Assembly: GCA_019843655.1 (NCBI GenBank)
Contig: JACDQD010000006.1
Coordinates: 16,758,246 to 16,822,245, forward strand
From: Lethocerus indicus
Lineage: Eukaryota; Arthropoda; Insecta; Hemiptera; Belostomatidae
Direction: 5' to 3'
Length of the DNA stretch: 64,000 nucleotides
Positions 52,222 through 64,000 of the stretch are shown here, piece by piece. Position 1 is the first letter of the stretch, and the number at the start of each line of letters is the position of its first letter. The notes under the pieces were generated by a model. That model did not search any database. It was not told where the DNA came from and saw only the letters and a list, made by a program, of their open reading frames with translations. The position numbers and the translations under genes are program-made.

Positions 52222-52605
52222 GTAGATTTCGTGTGTTTCTGTCTCCTCTCGTTGGTTTGGTCTTTTGTTAGACCGGTTTCGGCTTCTCGCCATCTTCAGT
52301 ACCGGTGTTAGTCACTTTGGATGTATTTTGGGCATCCTCACTGCAATGTCTGTCATTTGTACTGTACGGCGCTCCTAATACTAGCCCGCAACACAAGTCT
52401 GTCTTACAGTTTAGTATTAGCGCCTTAAAGTACAAGTGACAGTGACAGTGCAGTGAGCTTGCCCAAAAAGTGACTAACACAGGTACTGAAGATGGCGAGC
52501 AACCGAAACCGCTCTATCAAAGACCAAACCAGCGAGAGGAGACAGAAACACACGAAATCTACGGTATTCTAACCCCTCGCGGACCACAAAACAGGTATTC
52601 TAAAT
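52222..52605. mobile_element. Full foldback-type element with 11-bp target duplication
   Basis: A 384-bp near-palindrome flanked by TTAGTTATAAG at 52211-52221 and 52606-52616. The arms (about 52222-52363 and 52425-52605) are complementary through GACCGGTTTCGG, CGCCATCTTCAGTA, GTTAGTCACTTTGG and the CACTG.CAATGTC blocks. The right arm is longer by about 40 bases (ending ACAGGTATTCTAAA). The centre (52364-52424) is the TAATACTA hairpin module. A target duplication of 9-11 bp and long arms suit the foldback/Mutator-like group; there is no transposase gene, so it must be mobilised in trans. Confidence 0.75.
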
Positions 52606-55600
52606 TTAGTTATAAGAGTTTATAGGTTACCTGGCGTATTTACCGAATATTATTCTACCTATTTAGTACGTTGATATACTAATCTATTCCGTAGTGTTGA
52701 CCGCTCTAAGATTGTGACTGAGAGTTAGTACCCTTGTAGTGAATGAATTGGTCCCGTCTCAGAATCGACTACCGTGTTTGAGCGGCGACTGCATTTTCCA
52801 AAGACCCCACAATGTTGTTCCGGATTCGTGGGGGGCTCATGTCTATTTATGTATTCCTTTCTGTGTGTCGTGTAGTTGTGCTCAATATTTGCATAGGACG
52901 TGGACTGACGGCCCACCACCGAATAATTAACGCCGAGGTTAACGCACGCTTTATTGGCATCTCTTCCGTCAACCATGCTGCCTGGAAAGCGGCATACCGA
53001 ATTAGATAATTACAGTTTTCGAGTATCTCTCAGTCGATCGTTTCAACATAATTCCGGTGTAGGATAAACGGACAAACGAATTGGCAATGTTCTGTTGTAT
53101 AAAGTACAAATAATAAGCCCAAGGAATTACCGGCTGAGACGTTTGAATCTCTCAGTTACACAGGTATTATAACGGCTAATAAATTAATATCTTTCCCAAC
53201 CGTAGCGGAACCCTAATTGCTTTGGCAATAAACAGGAGAACAGAAAGTAAAACTCTTGTTGAAATTTTCTGTCTCCACACGTCTTGAAAGTATAAACACC
53301 CGTCGTGAAACGAAAAATTCGTTAAATTAAATCGTCCTTCTTATTCTGAGTGTTGGGGAAAAGAATTTTTAGAAGCCGGTGGAGTCAAATATTTATGAAG
53401 GCAATTGCTATAAAAAAAAGTTCAGGTATCTCACGGCGTCTTCGTATTTTTGTCGTTTTAGGTAGCGCTGTAATTGTACTAGCTAAATGGCCTTTAAATT
53501 CGGAAGAAACGGCGCTATTCTTCACCCGAAGTGAACTCCGCCGGGAGTTCTCTCGTGAAAAACGGGCTGGAATTATTTTAACGACGGGGTAAAACGTTTA
53601 ATTGGCCCGTCTAATTGGTGCAGGCGGTCTGCGGATTTAATTACCACGGCCCCTACTGGGCCACTCACGACGGGGATTTTCAACTTGGGTTGTGCTTTAC
53701 CTGACGGCGGTGGCTGAGACACGCGAACACCGAGTAACCGACACAACTGTTTGACAAACGGCAATTCCTATTGGACTGTAGCGCTGGACGCATTCCTAAT
53801 GATTTCGGGCACTTCTCGGTTCAATTTTACTTGCCGGTAAAGAACACCAACAAAAAACAATATGATAAAACGTTCAATCGATGAAACTGTCATAATTCCG
53901 TAATAAACCCCGAGAATATGCACAGTGTATCAGATTGCAAGCTGGCGGTGAGGGACACATCCCTCATATTTCAATGCACATTCCTAATGTATTATGTATA
54001 GTTAAGTTAAATCCCTTGTCAGACATGTAACTAAGTGCACAATTGAACTTGATAGATTTAGAGGGAATAAACGATTGGTGGAAACTTTCGGCTTCGCCGA
54101 TAAATCAATTCCTGTGCCGATTCTATTTCAAGCAATTCGTGCAACTTCGTCATTCCCACCGATCTCTGGAAAACTTCAGTATAAGCGGTATTTACAGAAA
54201 TATTATGTAAATCGTTCTGTGTCTAAAATGCATCTAAAGAGGGTTGAGATGATATCCTAGATCTCCATAATTACCTTACAAATTTAAACGATATCAATAA
54301 TTTTGGATATTAAAATACTCAATTTCAACATTCGTTTATGTCCTAAATAACTTCAACAACCGGTAATTATTAATGTATATCAAATATTATGATATTTGAA
54401 TGCGACCAGCAACTGCAACCGTTTCAGATGAACCATAAAAATATGTATAAGATGTTGTAGGAATAGTACATATAAAAATTAATGCTATATTTTGGAGGTC
54501 CTTTGGTCAATCTATGCCATAATAGTCGAACCAAATGATTCGAACCAAGTATAAGATAAAATAAACAAATGAACAGTGCCCTATGTAGACTATTATTTCT
54601 TGTTAATATGTATTATTAAATTTATGTATATATACATGACTTGGTGGCATTCGTAGGTATGATTCCGTTGAGAAAACGTTTCCTTCTCCGTTCCAAACCG
54701 AAACCCGGTCTAGTTTCAGGGGAAATAAAAGAAGGGAATAAAAGTCTGAATTTAATAAGGGTAGATACATAACGGAAATACATTATTTCAAAACTGGGGA
54801 ATAATTCATGGCTCTGAATTATTAATGTTCAAAAAATCCGCAGTTGTTTGTTATGTGTTATTTCGTAGTTATCATTTCCTGAGGTTTAGAGGTCAATGCA
54901 AATCGTTCTCCCGAATTCGTTAGAACGTATTTTTCCAATATGCATTTAAAATGTATTATTCCTTTTTTTTATTTAAAACATAAAACGAAACTAACATTTA
55001 AATATTTGAACTCTTATAACAGGGATTTTTTGACATCTCAGGAACCGAGTCTTGTTTAAACTCCGAGCAGTGATTAAGAGTAGGAGGGCGGTGAGGGGGT
55101 GGGTGAATCGTGCAGCATGAAAGATTCTTGAAGGAAAAAAGTGGCAGAAAAAGGGTTGGTTTCTTTTATTGTACTGACCTTCCTTCCAATAAGGCCGCAA
55201 GAAAAGGGAAACTGATTTTCTAACCTGGTGTAGAAGGAGGTTCTAAAAATATTCGAAAGACATTCAATACGCAGTGGTTTATTAATTATTAAATTAAGTA
55301 TTAATGTTTATATTAAAAGACACATTATCGGCTGACCAGTGCATTGTGGTCTCTAGATGTGATACACTTGCCGTATGACGGAAAGTTGAATAAGCGAAAT
55401 TGCTCATATTTAAAAAATATTCTAGGATTTGTCCCGAACGTCCATTGAAAGTTTTAGTTAGGTTAGAATACTTAAACCAGTAAGAAACAGAGGTGGAATA
55501 GACATATCTAAATTTAAAAAAATATTGTCATTGAAATCTCTCTGAGGATTCCATATATTCGAACAGTGTTTTCTTAAATAAAAGACTAGGGAATTAGTAC

Positions 55601-56462
55601 TGCAAAATGTATTTAGGCGAGAACAGTAATCGGGTCGCTTGTTGCGGTCAAGTAATGGTTAGACATGCGAGAAATTAATTGGTCGATCGGGTAAAACGAT
55701 CTAGGGCCTTCGGTGAATGACGTAAGGCCGAAGCCCCTGCTGGAACAAAACTCGCACTTCACTAAGTTTTGATTCACTAGCGCTAGAAATAAAGTTGTCG
55801 CGAAGGAAAAAAAATAGTATTTGAGTTGCGTCAAAACAAATGGACAGCGATAATAAAACCTTCATACCTGACCTTGGCCCACTGACTTACCGACCCCAAT
55901 TATTATTAAATGTCGGAATGAACCCAAGCATTTTCACGATCAAACTTGTTTGATTTTCGTCAGACTTATTTTTTGTCCGTTCTTCTTCCTCATCCGATCA
56001 GTAATGAAGTAATAGAATTGTAGTTTTCAAGGGTGTAGTGAAAGAATAATTCATAAACTGAAGGATCAATAAGTACAGTTTACACAGCAATAAAGACTAT
56101 ATAGTTCTAAATCTATAAATATTATCGCATCCTTAGTTTAGTAGCATATGAAAAGCAATTTGGTTAAATTAATGTTTTCTTGTTGTTATATGTTAGCTTT
56201 GATAGGGTTTGACATTGAGAATTTAAATTCTTGCTTCGTCAATATTTTCATGAGAAAATTAATACAACTGGAGAAATAACCCAGTAATTTGATATTAAGT
56301 TAAGTAAAAATCATTAATTTTACGTATCTCCTTTATTATAAAATTAAAATTATTAATATATATTAGTAATAATTTATAATTACGTTAATTATGTTCGAAT
56401 GGACGGAGTTTTACCTGAATTTACCTGCGTTATTAAAGGTGTTGGAAAACCGTGCGAGATCA

Positions 56463-56526
56463 GGGCGCTAATACTAGACCCGCAATGTTAGATTACGTTG
56501 CGGGTTTAGTATCACACGTCGCCGTA
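56463..56526. repeat. Solo hairpin module
   Basis: GGGCGCTAATACTAGACCCG opens a 64-bp unit closing TTGCGGGTTTAGTATC and GCCGTA. It is nearly identical over the first 25 bases to the copy at 12278 and the same length as the foldback centres. It stands alone in nompC intron 2 with no foldback arms nearby. Confidence 0.65.
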
Positions 56527-57988
56527 TTTGACCTCAAATTTTTCTCCTAGTTTCTGAGGGACAACATTTTTATATTGTCTACAATACCCTATGTATAATT
56601 AAAGAAATATGAAGTATTTGTAATTTATAATTTAGTATAATTTGGTAGTTAAGAAAATGCGTCAGCCCGGGTTTAAATTCAAGTGGCGGACCTAATTTTT
56701 CTTCGGTTGAAAATATCGACTATGTATTACACAATTTTATAGTTCTTCTATTAGGTAGGATTTACGGTTTATTACGAGAATGTTATCTATATAATTTACG
56801 ACCTATTAAAACTCTAATATCTCTAAGTAAATGTCGGGAAATTGGATTTTCTTTTAGTTTTTTTCTTCAACATTAAGTAGGAATAATAGAGCGTGGCCAG
56901 CAAACACAGTGACCTAGACCTGGAAAAGAATGAAGGGCTCACGCACCGCTAACGGAGGGTGTGACTCACATAGCCCCAGATTGACCGTTTCCCTTCAGCT
57001 AAACGACACACAAGCGCCATTTCTCAATAATAACCTTTCCCTAATCTACCCTTCGCTTAAACCACCTTGACTTGTACTTACCGACCTGCAATTCAACATC
57101 CCCATTCGGTTCGAGGTCAGTTTCATTTTGCGCGGATGCGATTAAAATTAAATATTTATTTCAAAATTAAATTCTATTCCGAGTCACATAAAAATATTCA
57201 GCATGTTTAAAAACGAGTAATTCAATTGAAATCAATAAAGATTCAATCAGTACAAGACCCAACTGAAATTGTAACACAACTACATTTTTATTTTTATTCA
57301 AATTCATCAACGTTTGATTAATTGTGAACAATATATAACGGACTTAGACATAGATCGGAATAGATCTTTTTTAAAAGTTCACTCACGCTCTTATTCTGTG
57401 TTCGTAGTTTCGCTATCTTAAGCTCAGGTTAATCCTCATGTCGTGAATCTTCCCCTGTGACCTTAACCTCTGTTTAACCTTTTGATAAACGAACTGCCTC
57501 TGAATGTTGATGCGCTGGGCTCGTGGCGAGCCTGGAGTGCTCTGAGCATTCCTCCAATGGAGGAAATTCTATATCGAAACCGGTTTTGTAACGCCAGGAT
57601 ATTGAGTGGGTGTAGTCGTGAGAAATGCGAGTGTACGGGGTCGTGAGGCATTCAACCGGTGTGTCGTGTTCTCTCTGGAAAAAATAAAGTAAAGCGAAGT
57701 GACCCAGTGAGAGGGCTCAAATTGCTTTGAATAAAAATAGCCTGACCTAATCTCGGGGCACAAGAGCCGCACCGGCTCCTCGCCCAATCGATACGCTTTA
57801 AGACTGAGAGACCCCTCCGCCCATCATCACCCTCCAACCAATTATACGGTGAAATTCGTACGAAATTCGATTTCCTATATTTCGATACTAACCAGACCGC
57901 CATTTGTGATCATAAAGAAAATACTGTTCGAACTGCGTCGATTTTATATCGGAGCCATTGAAAATTTTTCCAGATCCCTAAACAAAAA

Positions 57989-58660
57989 AAATTTTTTTTT
58001 TTATTTGTACAATCAATTATAGCATAATTATGTGTACAAGTGTTGAGTGTATGTTTCTCGCTCGAATGACTTGACAAAAGAAACCATCCAATGACGGCAC
58101 TTTTCACAATGCATGAAATAATTTATGGCTTGGTATAGCAATTTTACGGGCTAAGAAAATATCTAGGCCAGCGGCGTTTAGCCGACGCCGGGGGGTTAAT
58201 GGATGGGTAAGAGAGGAGAGGGACTGAACGAGTGGATTAGGATGAGGAGAAAGGCGGGAGTGGAACTTCAGGAACCGTGATTTTGTGACTTCGTCGACTG
58301 TTGGTATGTTGAGGTCATGTTGGATTGTCTGGTTAGAAACATACCAGGGAGCATTAAGGATGGTGCGAAGGACTTTTGATTGGAATCTCTGAATGCGAGT
58401 GATGTTGGATTTCTTGGCGGAACCCCATAGTTCTATTCCGTATATCCATGTCGGTTTTAGTATTGCTTTGTATATTGTTAATTTGTTACTTAAGGTCAAT
58501 TTTGATGTCCGTTTTAGTAATGGCCTTAAGAGTCCAAATTTTTGGTTTAAGTGGAGCCATTCACCCTCACTCTCCATCGCCTGCACCAGGATTGGATGTT
58601 GGATAGGTGTTCCTGAAGGTTGGTAGTTATAGTTGCAGGATTTAGATCGGTTGTAAGATC
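57989..58660 (-). mobile_element. 5'-truncated jockey-like LINE (reverse transcriptase C-terminus)
   Basis: A minus-strand frame closing with a stop at 58104-58106 encodes about 185 residues ending LARKIAIPSHKLFHAL. It contains KLTLSNKLTIYKAILKPTW, IYGIELWGSA, IQRFQSKVLRTI and LNAPWYVSN, characteristic of the region after the reverse transcriptase core in jockey-like non-LTR elements. The catalytic YxDD region is missing, so the copy is dead. It ends in an A-rich tail (T-run at 57992-58002 on the plus strand). TAAACAAAAA occurs on both sides (57979-57988 and 58661-58670), a likely target duplication. It lies antisense in nompC intron 2. The first 35 residues fit the family poorly, suggesting a rearranged 5' end. 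Confidence 0.85.
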
Positions 58661-59953
58661 TAAACAAAAAGAGATATTTTTTCCTTCGGATGTTTCATAT
58701 ATTTACACTTTACAATATATACTTATAATATGCACTTGACGGTCTGTCGAATATGAAATCGAGTCATTGCACATACGAAACAGTTATGATACACAAAGAT
58801 ATCTTCTATAGTAGAAACTTGTTCAGACCCTGTTGGAAGACTTTTTGCATAAGCAATAATAAGACGCTCAAAATGTTATACAGGCTTCTTTCAATGTAAA
58901 AAAAAACTTTGTTAGAGAGTAAAAAATAATCATCCCGTGTTATCGGACCAACGTTTTTATCCTATTATTCTAGTTATGAAATCCTTAATACGCCATTGAA
59001 AGAGGATTATCCATCAGGATGACCGGTTCAAAAAGTTGGACCTCCATTCTGGCGTCTATACGTTAGCAGAAGTCGGACACAAGAAGAGGTCGGGACTATT
59101 TCTTTTGTTTTAATTTATGCCCACCCGATAATGTCTGTTGCCGGGGAGTTGCTAATAAAAACAGTGTACCGCTCGGGGTGGCAGCAATGGCCGTTATCGG
59201 ATTTAAGTGAGGCACGCAGCCCACGCGCTACACCTCCCGCCCTCCCTCCCGCCACCCTCCCGCCTTCTTTGGGGCAAAACACGAAACGCGCACTTATTAA
59301 ACAATAAATGGAAAACAGCATCACGCAAATCTGGGTCACGTTCCTACTGAATGAATCCCCGTCATGTAAAAATCCCGGGTTGGGGACGTCTTAAAATAGT
59401 GATCTTATTAATGACTGTCCTCCACAGTTCAGGTTCACCAATTTCCCATTGAAAAGGTTTCATGGACGCAGTGGGCTTTTTGAGTTTGTAATCGAAATCT
59501 AGATATTTAACGAAAAAGTAAAGATACATTTTTTAAACACATTCCAAGATTGTAAGCAACCAACGAACTCTTTGGAGAAGAAGAACTGAAGCTGAGTTAG
59601 GAGATTGTGATCATGATTCTGTCAGAAATACAGTTTTCAAAAATTAGTCAGCAAAGATGAAGTTGATAATAGTTCGCAAGTTTCCTGTGAATAATTAAAT
59701 CCGCGTTGAAAATATATTATTTAGAGAATAACGAAACAGTAGAGACAAATATCATTCCAAGTTACATTGGCTAGATTGTGCCTTATATGATTCAATGTAT
59801 GAATAAATGTACGTTATATTAAGTATATATAAGCAAACCTGTTTAATGAAAGAACGCCTTTTGCAGGCGCTGTATTCTGTGATTAAGTACAAAGTTTATG
59901 TAATCGTTTTTTATAAGCATTTTATACAGATTTTTCATTAATTTTTTTTCCAG

Positions 59954-60055
59954 GTGACCGGTATGACACCTTTGATGTACGCAGTCAAGGAAAACAAGAC
60001 ACTTTTCGTGGACAGGCTTGTCGAAATGGGATGCGATGTTACAGCAAGGAATCAT
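59954..60055 (+). CDS. nompC: nompC (TRPN1) exon 3, first ankyrin repeat
   Basis: A 102-base, phase 0 exon between TTTTCCAG and GTAAGT, encoding 34 residues: VTGMTPLMYAVKENKTLFVD, RLVEMGCDV and TARNH. TGMTPLMYA and the following helix-turn-helix spacing are a classic ankyrin repeat and match the first repeat of fly NOMPC (TGMTPLMYATKDNKT from memory). The three exons in the window give 141 residues of a protein of about 1,600-1,700; the remaining ankyrin repeats and the six-helix channel lie to the right of the window. In the animal this ankyrin spring couples microtubules to the channel gate. Confidence 0.93.
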
Positions 60056-63000
60056 GTAAGTACATAATTTTGTTATTACTTTTCTTATCGTACTATCGGC
60101 AGTACTACTATAAAGTAGTATAAGATACTATTAATGAATCGTCAGATGCCCATTTCCGTCATTTCTTCCCTCAGACAGCAAACTGTGGATTTAATGCATT
60201 TATGATCGAATATCTACATAAATTTCGGTATTATAAATCTTTTAGACATTTCGTTTCAAAGGGTCGGCGTCCCAGCTAGGGTTCTAATTCAAATTTTGGA
60301 CACATCCATGACCCGGGCCCGTTTTGCTGACTCCGGCGAACGATCCTTGCCGGCCAGGATTACATAAACCTTTTTAGGCGGTCACGCAAAGATTCGGCTA
60401 TAATTAGATCTAATAGTGGAATAAAAAATTGAATTCGACCTCAGGGAATGTTTTGAAATTCCAGAGATACGGTCACTGGATAAACGGTAACGTTTTTTCT
60501 CCTTACTGAGATTGTATACGTAAGATTTAAATTTGAAATACCAAAAGGTTAAATGAAAACATCTACAAATTCGATTAAAGACATTTCCAAAAACAGACTC
60601 TATTATATTTATACTCCTCAATATAAATATAAAATATATTCACGTTGTTCAGTATTAATATCTTTCTTTATTTCCTTTGGAATTCTTTTGAAACTAAAAG
60701 ATATCCGAAATTATACAAAATCATTGAGGTACTTATTTATCATCGCATTGCTTTTAAAGATTTTATATTATGTAATCATATTTTACATGATTATACCCGT
60801 TACAAGATTATTGCCACTTGTTTATAAATAATTAGATTTATATAATGTTACGTCTTGCATATTTGCATACTATTTTATTTACCCTTTTTTAAAGTATTCT
60901 TTGTTCCTGGCACGATTCTGTTGTTGCGGCTATGCGCACATATTGGTTACTAAATTTAATTAGTAAACCTTTCATATATTTGAAGGTAGTTCATCTGTCA
61001 CAAGTTCATGTCATAAAATAAATTTTATTTTTCTCATCATATACATAGAAGAACAATGTAGACATCGTGGACAGTTCTACTGTGATCTGCGTTATGCCGC
61101 GTCACCATCAGTTTCCTCCGTGTTTATTTCAATAGCACCGTCTGTAGAGACGGGCTAGCGTAACTGGTTCCTTTTAGTTACTGCTCCAGCACAATCAGAG
61201 GTATCCCGTAATTAATTTGAATTGGATTTTCAACGTTTTCCCCGGTTGGAAAATGCGCCACACAGGGTGCCCAATGCCTCCTTGATAGATACTTGCCCGG
61301 AATGACCGGAAGGTGATTCGTACGTAACAACTTCCTGGTTTAAAGAACATCAGTTTATGCCAGATTCGCGTGCATAAACGCAGGTAGTGTACGCTGCTTG
61401 TGTTTTTTTTCGAAGTTGCGGAGAAATGGAGATTCCGTACTATTTGCAGTCATACGTGGTGCAGTCGTGGGGGTTTAAATACCGATGTGCTATATGCATC
61501 TTCGTGTGTGTATGCTATATGCATACACAGTTCTTGTTAAACGTGCGTTCTTTTGAAGCCTCATTACGATAGTGGCAATCTCTTGCCTGTAAATAGAAAT
61601 TGGAATATGAGTCACCGATAGCTCAGCTTACTGGGCGTTCCCAAAAAGTCGTTCAATTTAGGCTTGGATAATGGGGCCTTTCGTGTATTCTTCTCGTGGC
61701 ACGCTGCGATCAAAAATCTGAATATCGCCTGTTAATATTCGCTTTAGACATGATCGATTAAATTAGCACGATTTGGGCGTAGCTTCTTCCTCAAATCGGG
61801 TCACTTCCCGATTTCTGATAATGGGCTGCCACTCCCCTACAAATAGTTAAACCAACGGCCAATACAATTTGCGATCACGTCCGTTTTTCCGGTCACAACC
61901 GCAATTAAATGCCGCTTAAAAGTTACGAGGTCGCGATGAAAAATAGCTCTGTTTTTTGTAGTTATGCGATGTTTTACATGGTTTTCAGGGAGAAAACACA
62001 CCCTGAGCTGTAGCATACTTGTTCTTTAAGCTCAGAACATTTAGCCATCTATTTTCCAATTATGAATGAAATGTCGTTTGAATTGTCTCGATAATTGGTC
62101 GGTGTTTCGGAATTCGGGAAAGGAATTAGTTATTTACTTAACTCGATGACCACTACTGAAATTCCATATTGAAATATTTACGAAAGTTAATAATTATTTC
62201 TAAAGAATAATGTTGTACTTGATCGTGATGCATTTAATTTTGAATAATGAAGGAATCGTGACCGTGAAGGCAGTCTCTCGTGATGATCGTGGCCCGGAAG
62301 AACATTAGACAGAGAGATCGGAAATTGACCAGCTATGTTCATCCGTTCGGCTTAATTTTCCATGAACGTGAGCGTCAGATGTCGGAAGCCTTTCAGCCGA
62401 CCTGTTCCTTGGCGGGTAAATTGTGAATAATGGATTTATAATAACTCAGAGTTATTGAATACCTGTTTTGCGATCTGCGAGGGGTTGGAATACCGTAGAT
62501 TCCGTGCGTTTCTCACTGGCACTGTCACTTTTTCTGTACGGCGCACCTAATACTAGCCCGCAACAAAGGTCTGCCTTACATTTTAGTATTAGCGCCTTAC
62601 ATATAGCGTCACTGTCACAGTGCAGTGAGGATGCCCAAAAAGCATCCAAAGTGCCAAAGTGACTAACACCGCTACTGAGGATGACGAGCAGTCGACACCG
62701 GTCTAGCAAAAGACCAAACCAGCGAAAGGAGACATAAGCACACGAAATCTACGGAACCCAGAGTTATATGACCGATTTTCCCTCTTACCATCCCCTATAA
62801 ACGACGTGGCCACGAGTAGGGAGACGATAATGATTCTTCTTAATAGCTACTAACCCCGCTTTCTTTCGTGATTGGCCGATATAAGAGTCGATCCTGTGTG
62901 TTCCATGCGTTTAATTGCAGCCAATAAAACAGTATTACGGCACCGGCCCTCCATTCCTTCCTCGGCCGATATATGTTTTTTCGAACTTTTAATTAATTCA

Positions 63001-64000
63001 TATTCCTACGGCCGTTATCCGATTTGCGGACACAACAACGCGGTAGATGTTTAATTTGAATTTCTCCGCACGAAATGTACTCGAGAAGTAATATTTAATA
63101 CCGAAAACAAAAAAATATCGAGTCTGTGTTTGTTCTCGCCTTTCTTTGACTCGGTTGTTTATTTCAAGGTTCTCAAGGTTGAGACGGTCATTTAAAAGGG
63201 CTCAATAATCCGCATAAGCTACATGAAATAAAACTAACTAAATTGACGATTCGAATTAAGGAAATAATTATGACTAGATTGTTGGATATGTATAATCATT
63301 GAAGGAGACTATTTATAATGACGTTTCTGAGGGTACCACATGATAGTTTCTTTGCTAAACCGTTTTCAGGTTAATAGTCCCTTAGTAATTAATACAGCAT
63401 ACAATAGTTAATTCAATTAAAAGCCGCTTAACTACAAAAATGGTACTCAAGTAATAATTGATCGCGAGACTTGAATAAACAATAACATACTAATTACAAT
63501 AGAATTTTGGCGGAAATATGATTATAGATTTATGAACTCGTATATTGAATCATACGAACGGATATTGCATTGTAAAAATGATGTAAAGTTATGAATTAAA
63601 CTGGAGTGTACGGTCTATCCCAGAGAAATACATGATCAGACGTTGATACTAGTTTAATATAAATGTTCCAAGAGTCACAATCTTTTCACAAACCCCTCCT
63701 TAACCTTTTAACCACTGAGAATCTGACAAATAGTGGTTCCGTGCTTGTGGTTGGGCCCAACCTTGGACCTAACTCACGCTCCTCAGCCCGTAGGTATTTT
63801 ATTCTGTTTTATTTCGGGCGTTATTTTTTCTTGTTGTCCAAGTCGAATTCTCACAGTTCGGGATATCATGGACCATATTCTATTTTCTTGCGAATCGTGA
63901 TATTAGTCGCAGAATATTCCGTTCGGAATTCGGTAATTCTGTAGGCAGATAAAATAAAAAGATCTTGACCTGGCAGTTCAGTCAAAATGACTTGAGAATT
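60056..64000 (+). other. nompC intron 3 (continues past the window)
   Basis: Begins GTAAGT after exon 3. No further ankyrin-coding exon was found before the window ends, so the next exon lies beyond 64000. Contains one foldback element (62456-62758). Other sequence is mixed AT-rich and moderately GC-rich with no recognised feature. Confidence 0.6.
62456..62758. mobile_element. Foldback-type element with 9-bp target duplication
   Basis: A 303-bp copy flanked by CAGAGTTAT at 62447-62455 and 62759-62767. The left end reads TGAATACCTGTTTTG and the right end CACGAAATCTACGG. The left arm carries an internal deletion after CCGTAGATTCCGTGCGTTTC, so the arms no longer pair over their full length. The centre (62536-62596) is the hairpin module. 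The right arm matches the copies at 36855 and 52222. No coding capacity. Confidence 0.75.

Larger units (their letters stand above)
50016..59953 (+). other. nompC intron 2 (about 9.9 kb)
   Basis: Begins GTAAGT and ends in a T-run plus CCAG. It holds a full foldback element (52222-52605), a solo hairpin module (56463-56526) and a 5'-truncated LINE (57989-58660). GC-richer patches at 51600-51850, 52740-53000, 53350-53800 and 57400-57900 contain open frames on both strands but no recognised protein. The remainder is AT-rich with no supported feature. Confidence 0.7.

Noticed and set aside
55613..55834. Minus-strand frame with a signal-peptide-like start
   Set aside because: No ATG at its start, no splice partner and no recognised family; probably chance inside nompC intron 2.
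62452..62709. 85-codon minus-strand frame
   Set aside because: It lies entirely within a foldback element and only translates its arms; similar frames recur in the other copies.
1..64000. Prokaryotic-type systems (CRISPR, operons, toxin modules, prophage)
   Set aside because: Exon-intron genes throughout, no spaced direct repeats of CRISPR type, and no bacterial-style gene clusters.

Overview
Eukaryotic nuclear DNA, almost certainly from an insect. The coding sequence is broken into many small exons with GT..AG introns, and the last gene is the arthropod mechanosensory channel gene nompC (TRPN). The window also carries a jockey-like LINE tail, a piggyBac-like MITE and foldback elements. A hemimetabolous insect such as a hemipteran would fit, but the species cannot be fixed from the sequence. 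There is no operon, CRISPR array or recognisable RNA gene. Exon models were built by hand from reading frame, splice-site and phase agreement, and from remembered family resemblance; no search or alignment was run.

Layout. 1-5.3 kb: non-coding, partly GC-rich. 5.39-18.99 kb (-): complete 19-exon LRRC9-type leucine-rich-repeat gene; one of its introns holds a piggyBac-like MITE. 20.95-22.14 kb (-): three-exon NDUFC2 (complex I subunit B14.5b), with a possible alternative last exon. 23.46-27.30 kb (-): seven-exon RNF14-type RBR ubiquitin ligase with a long extra linker. 28.29-29.58 kb (+): three-exon GCHFR (GTP cyclohydrolase I feedback regulator) with a C-terminal extension, head-to-head with RNF14 and possibly overlapping its 5' leader. 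30.54-34.98 kb (-): twelve coding exons of the mitochondrial acyl-CoA synthetase ACSF2; its extreme N-terminus was not found. 35-40.7 kb: intergenic, with repeats, one unassigned candidate exon and a purine tract. 40.68 kb to the right edge (+): the first three coding exons of nompC, split by introns of about 9.0 and 9.9 kb; most of that gene lies outside the window.

The five genes between 5 and 35 kb form a compact, AT-rich, housekeeping-like cluster with short introns. They share no pathway: an uncharacterised LRR protein, respiratory complex I, ubiquitination, tetrahydrobiopterin control and fatty-acid activation. The flanks and the nompC introns are looser, less AT-rich and hold nearly all the mobile elements. 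I did not find a convincing new multi-gene system. The most notable non-gene structures are a foldback family whose centre carries a hairpin module of about 60 bp that also occurs alone, and a perfect 42-bp palindrome abutting a 20-bp one in nompC intron 1.
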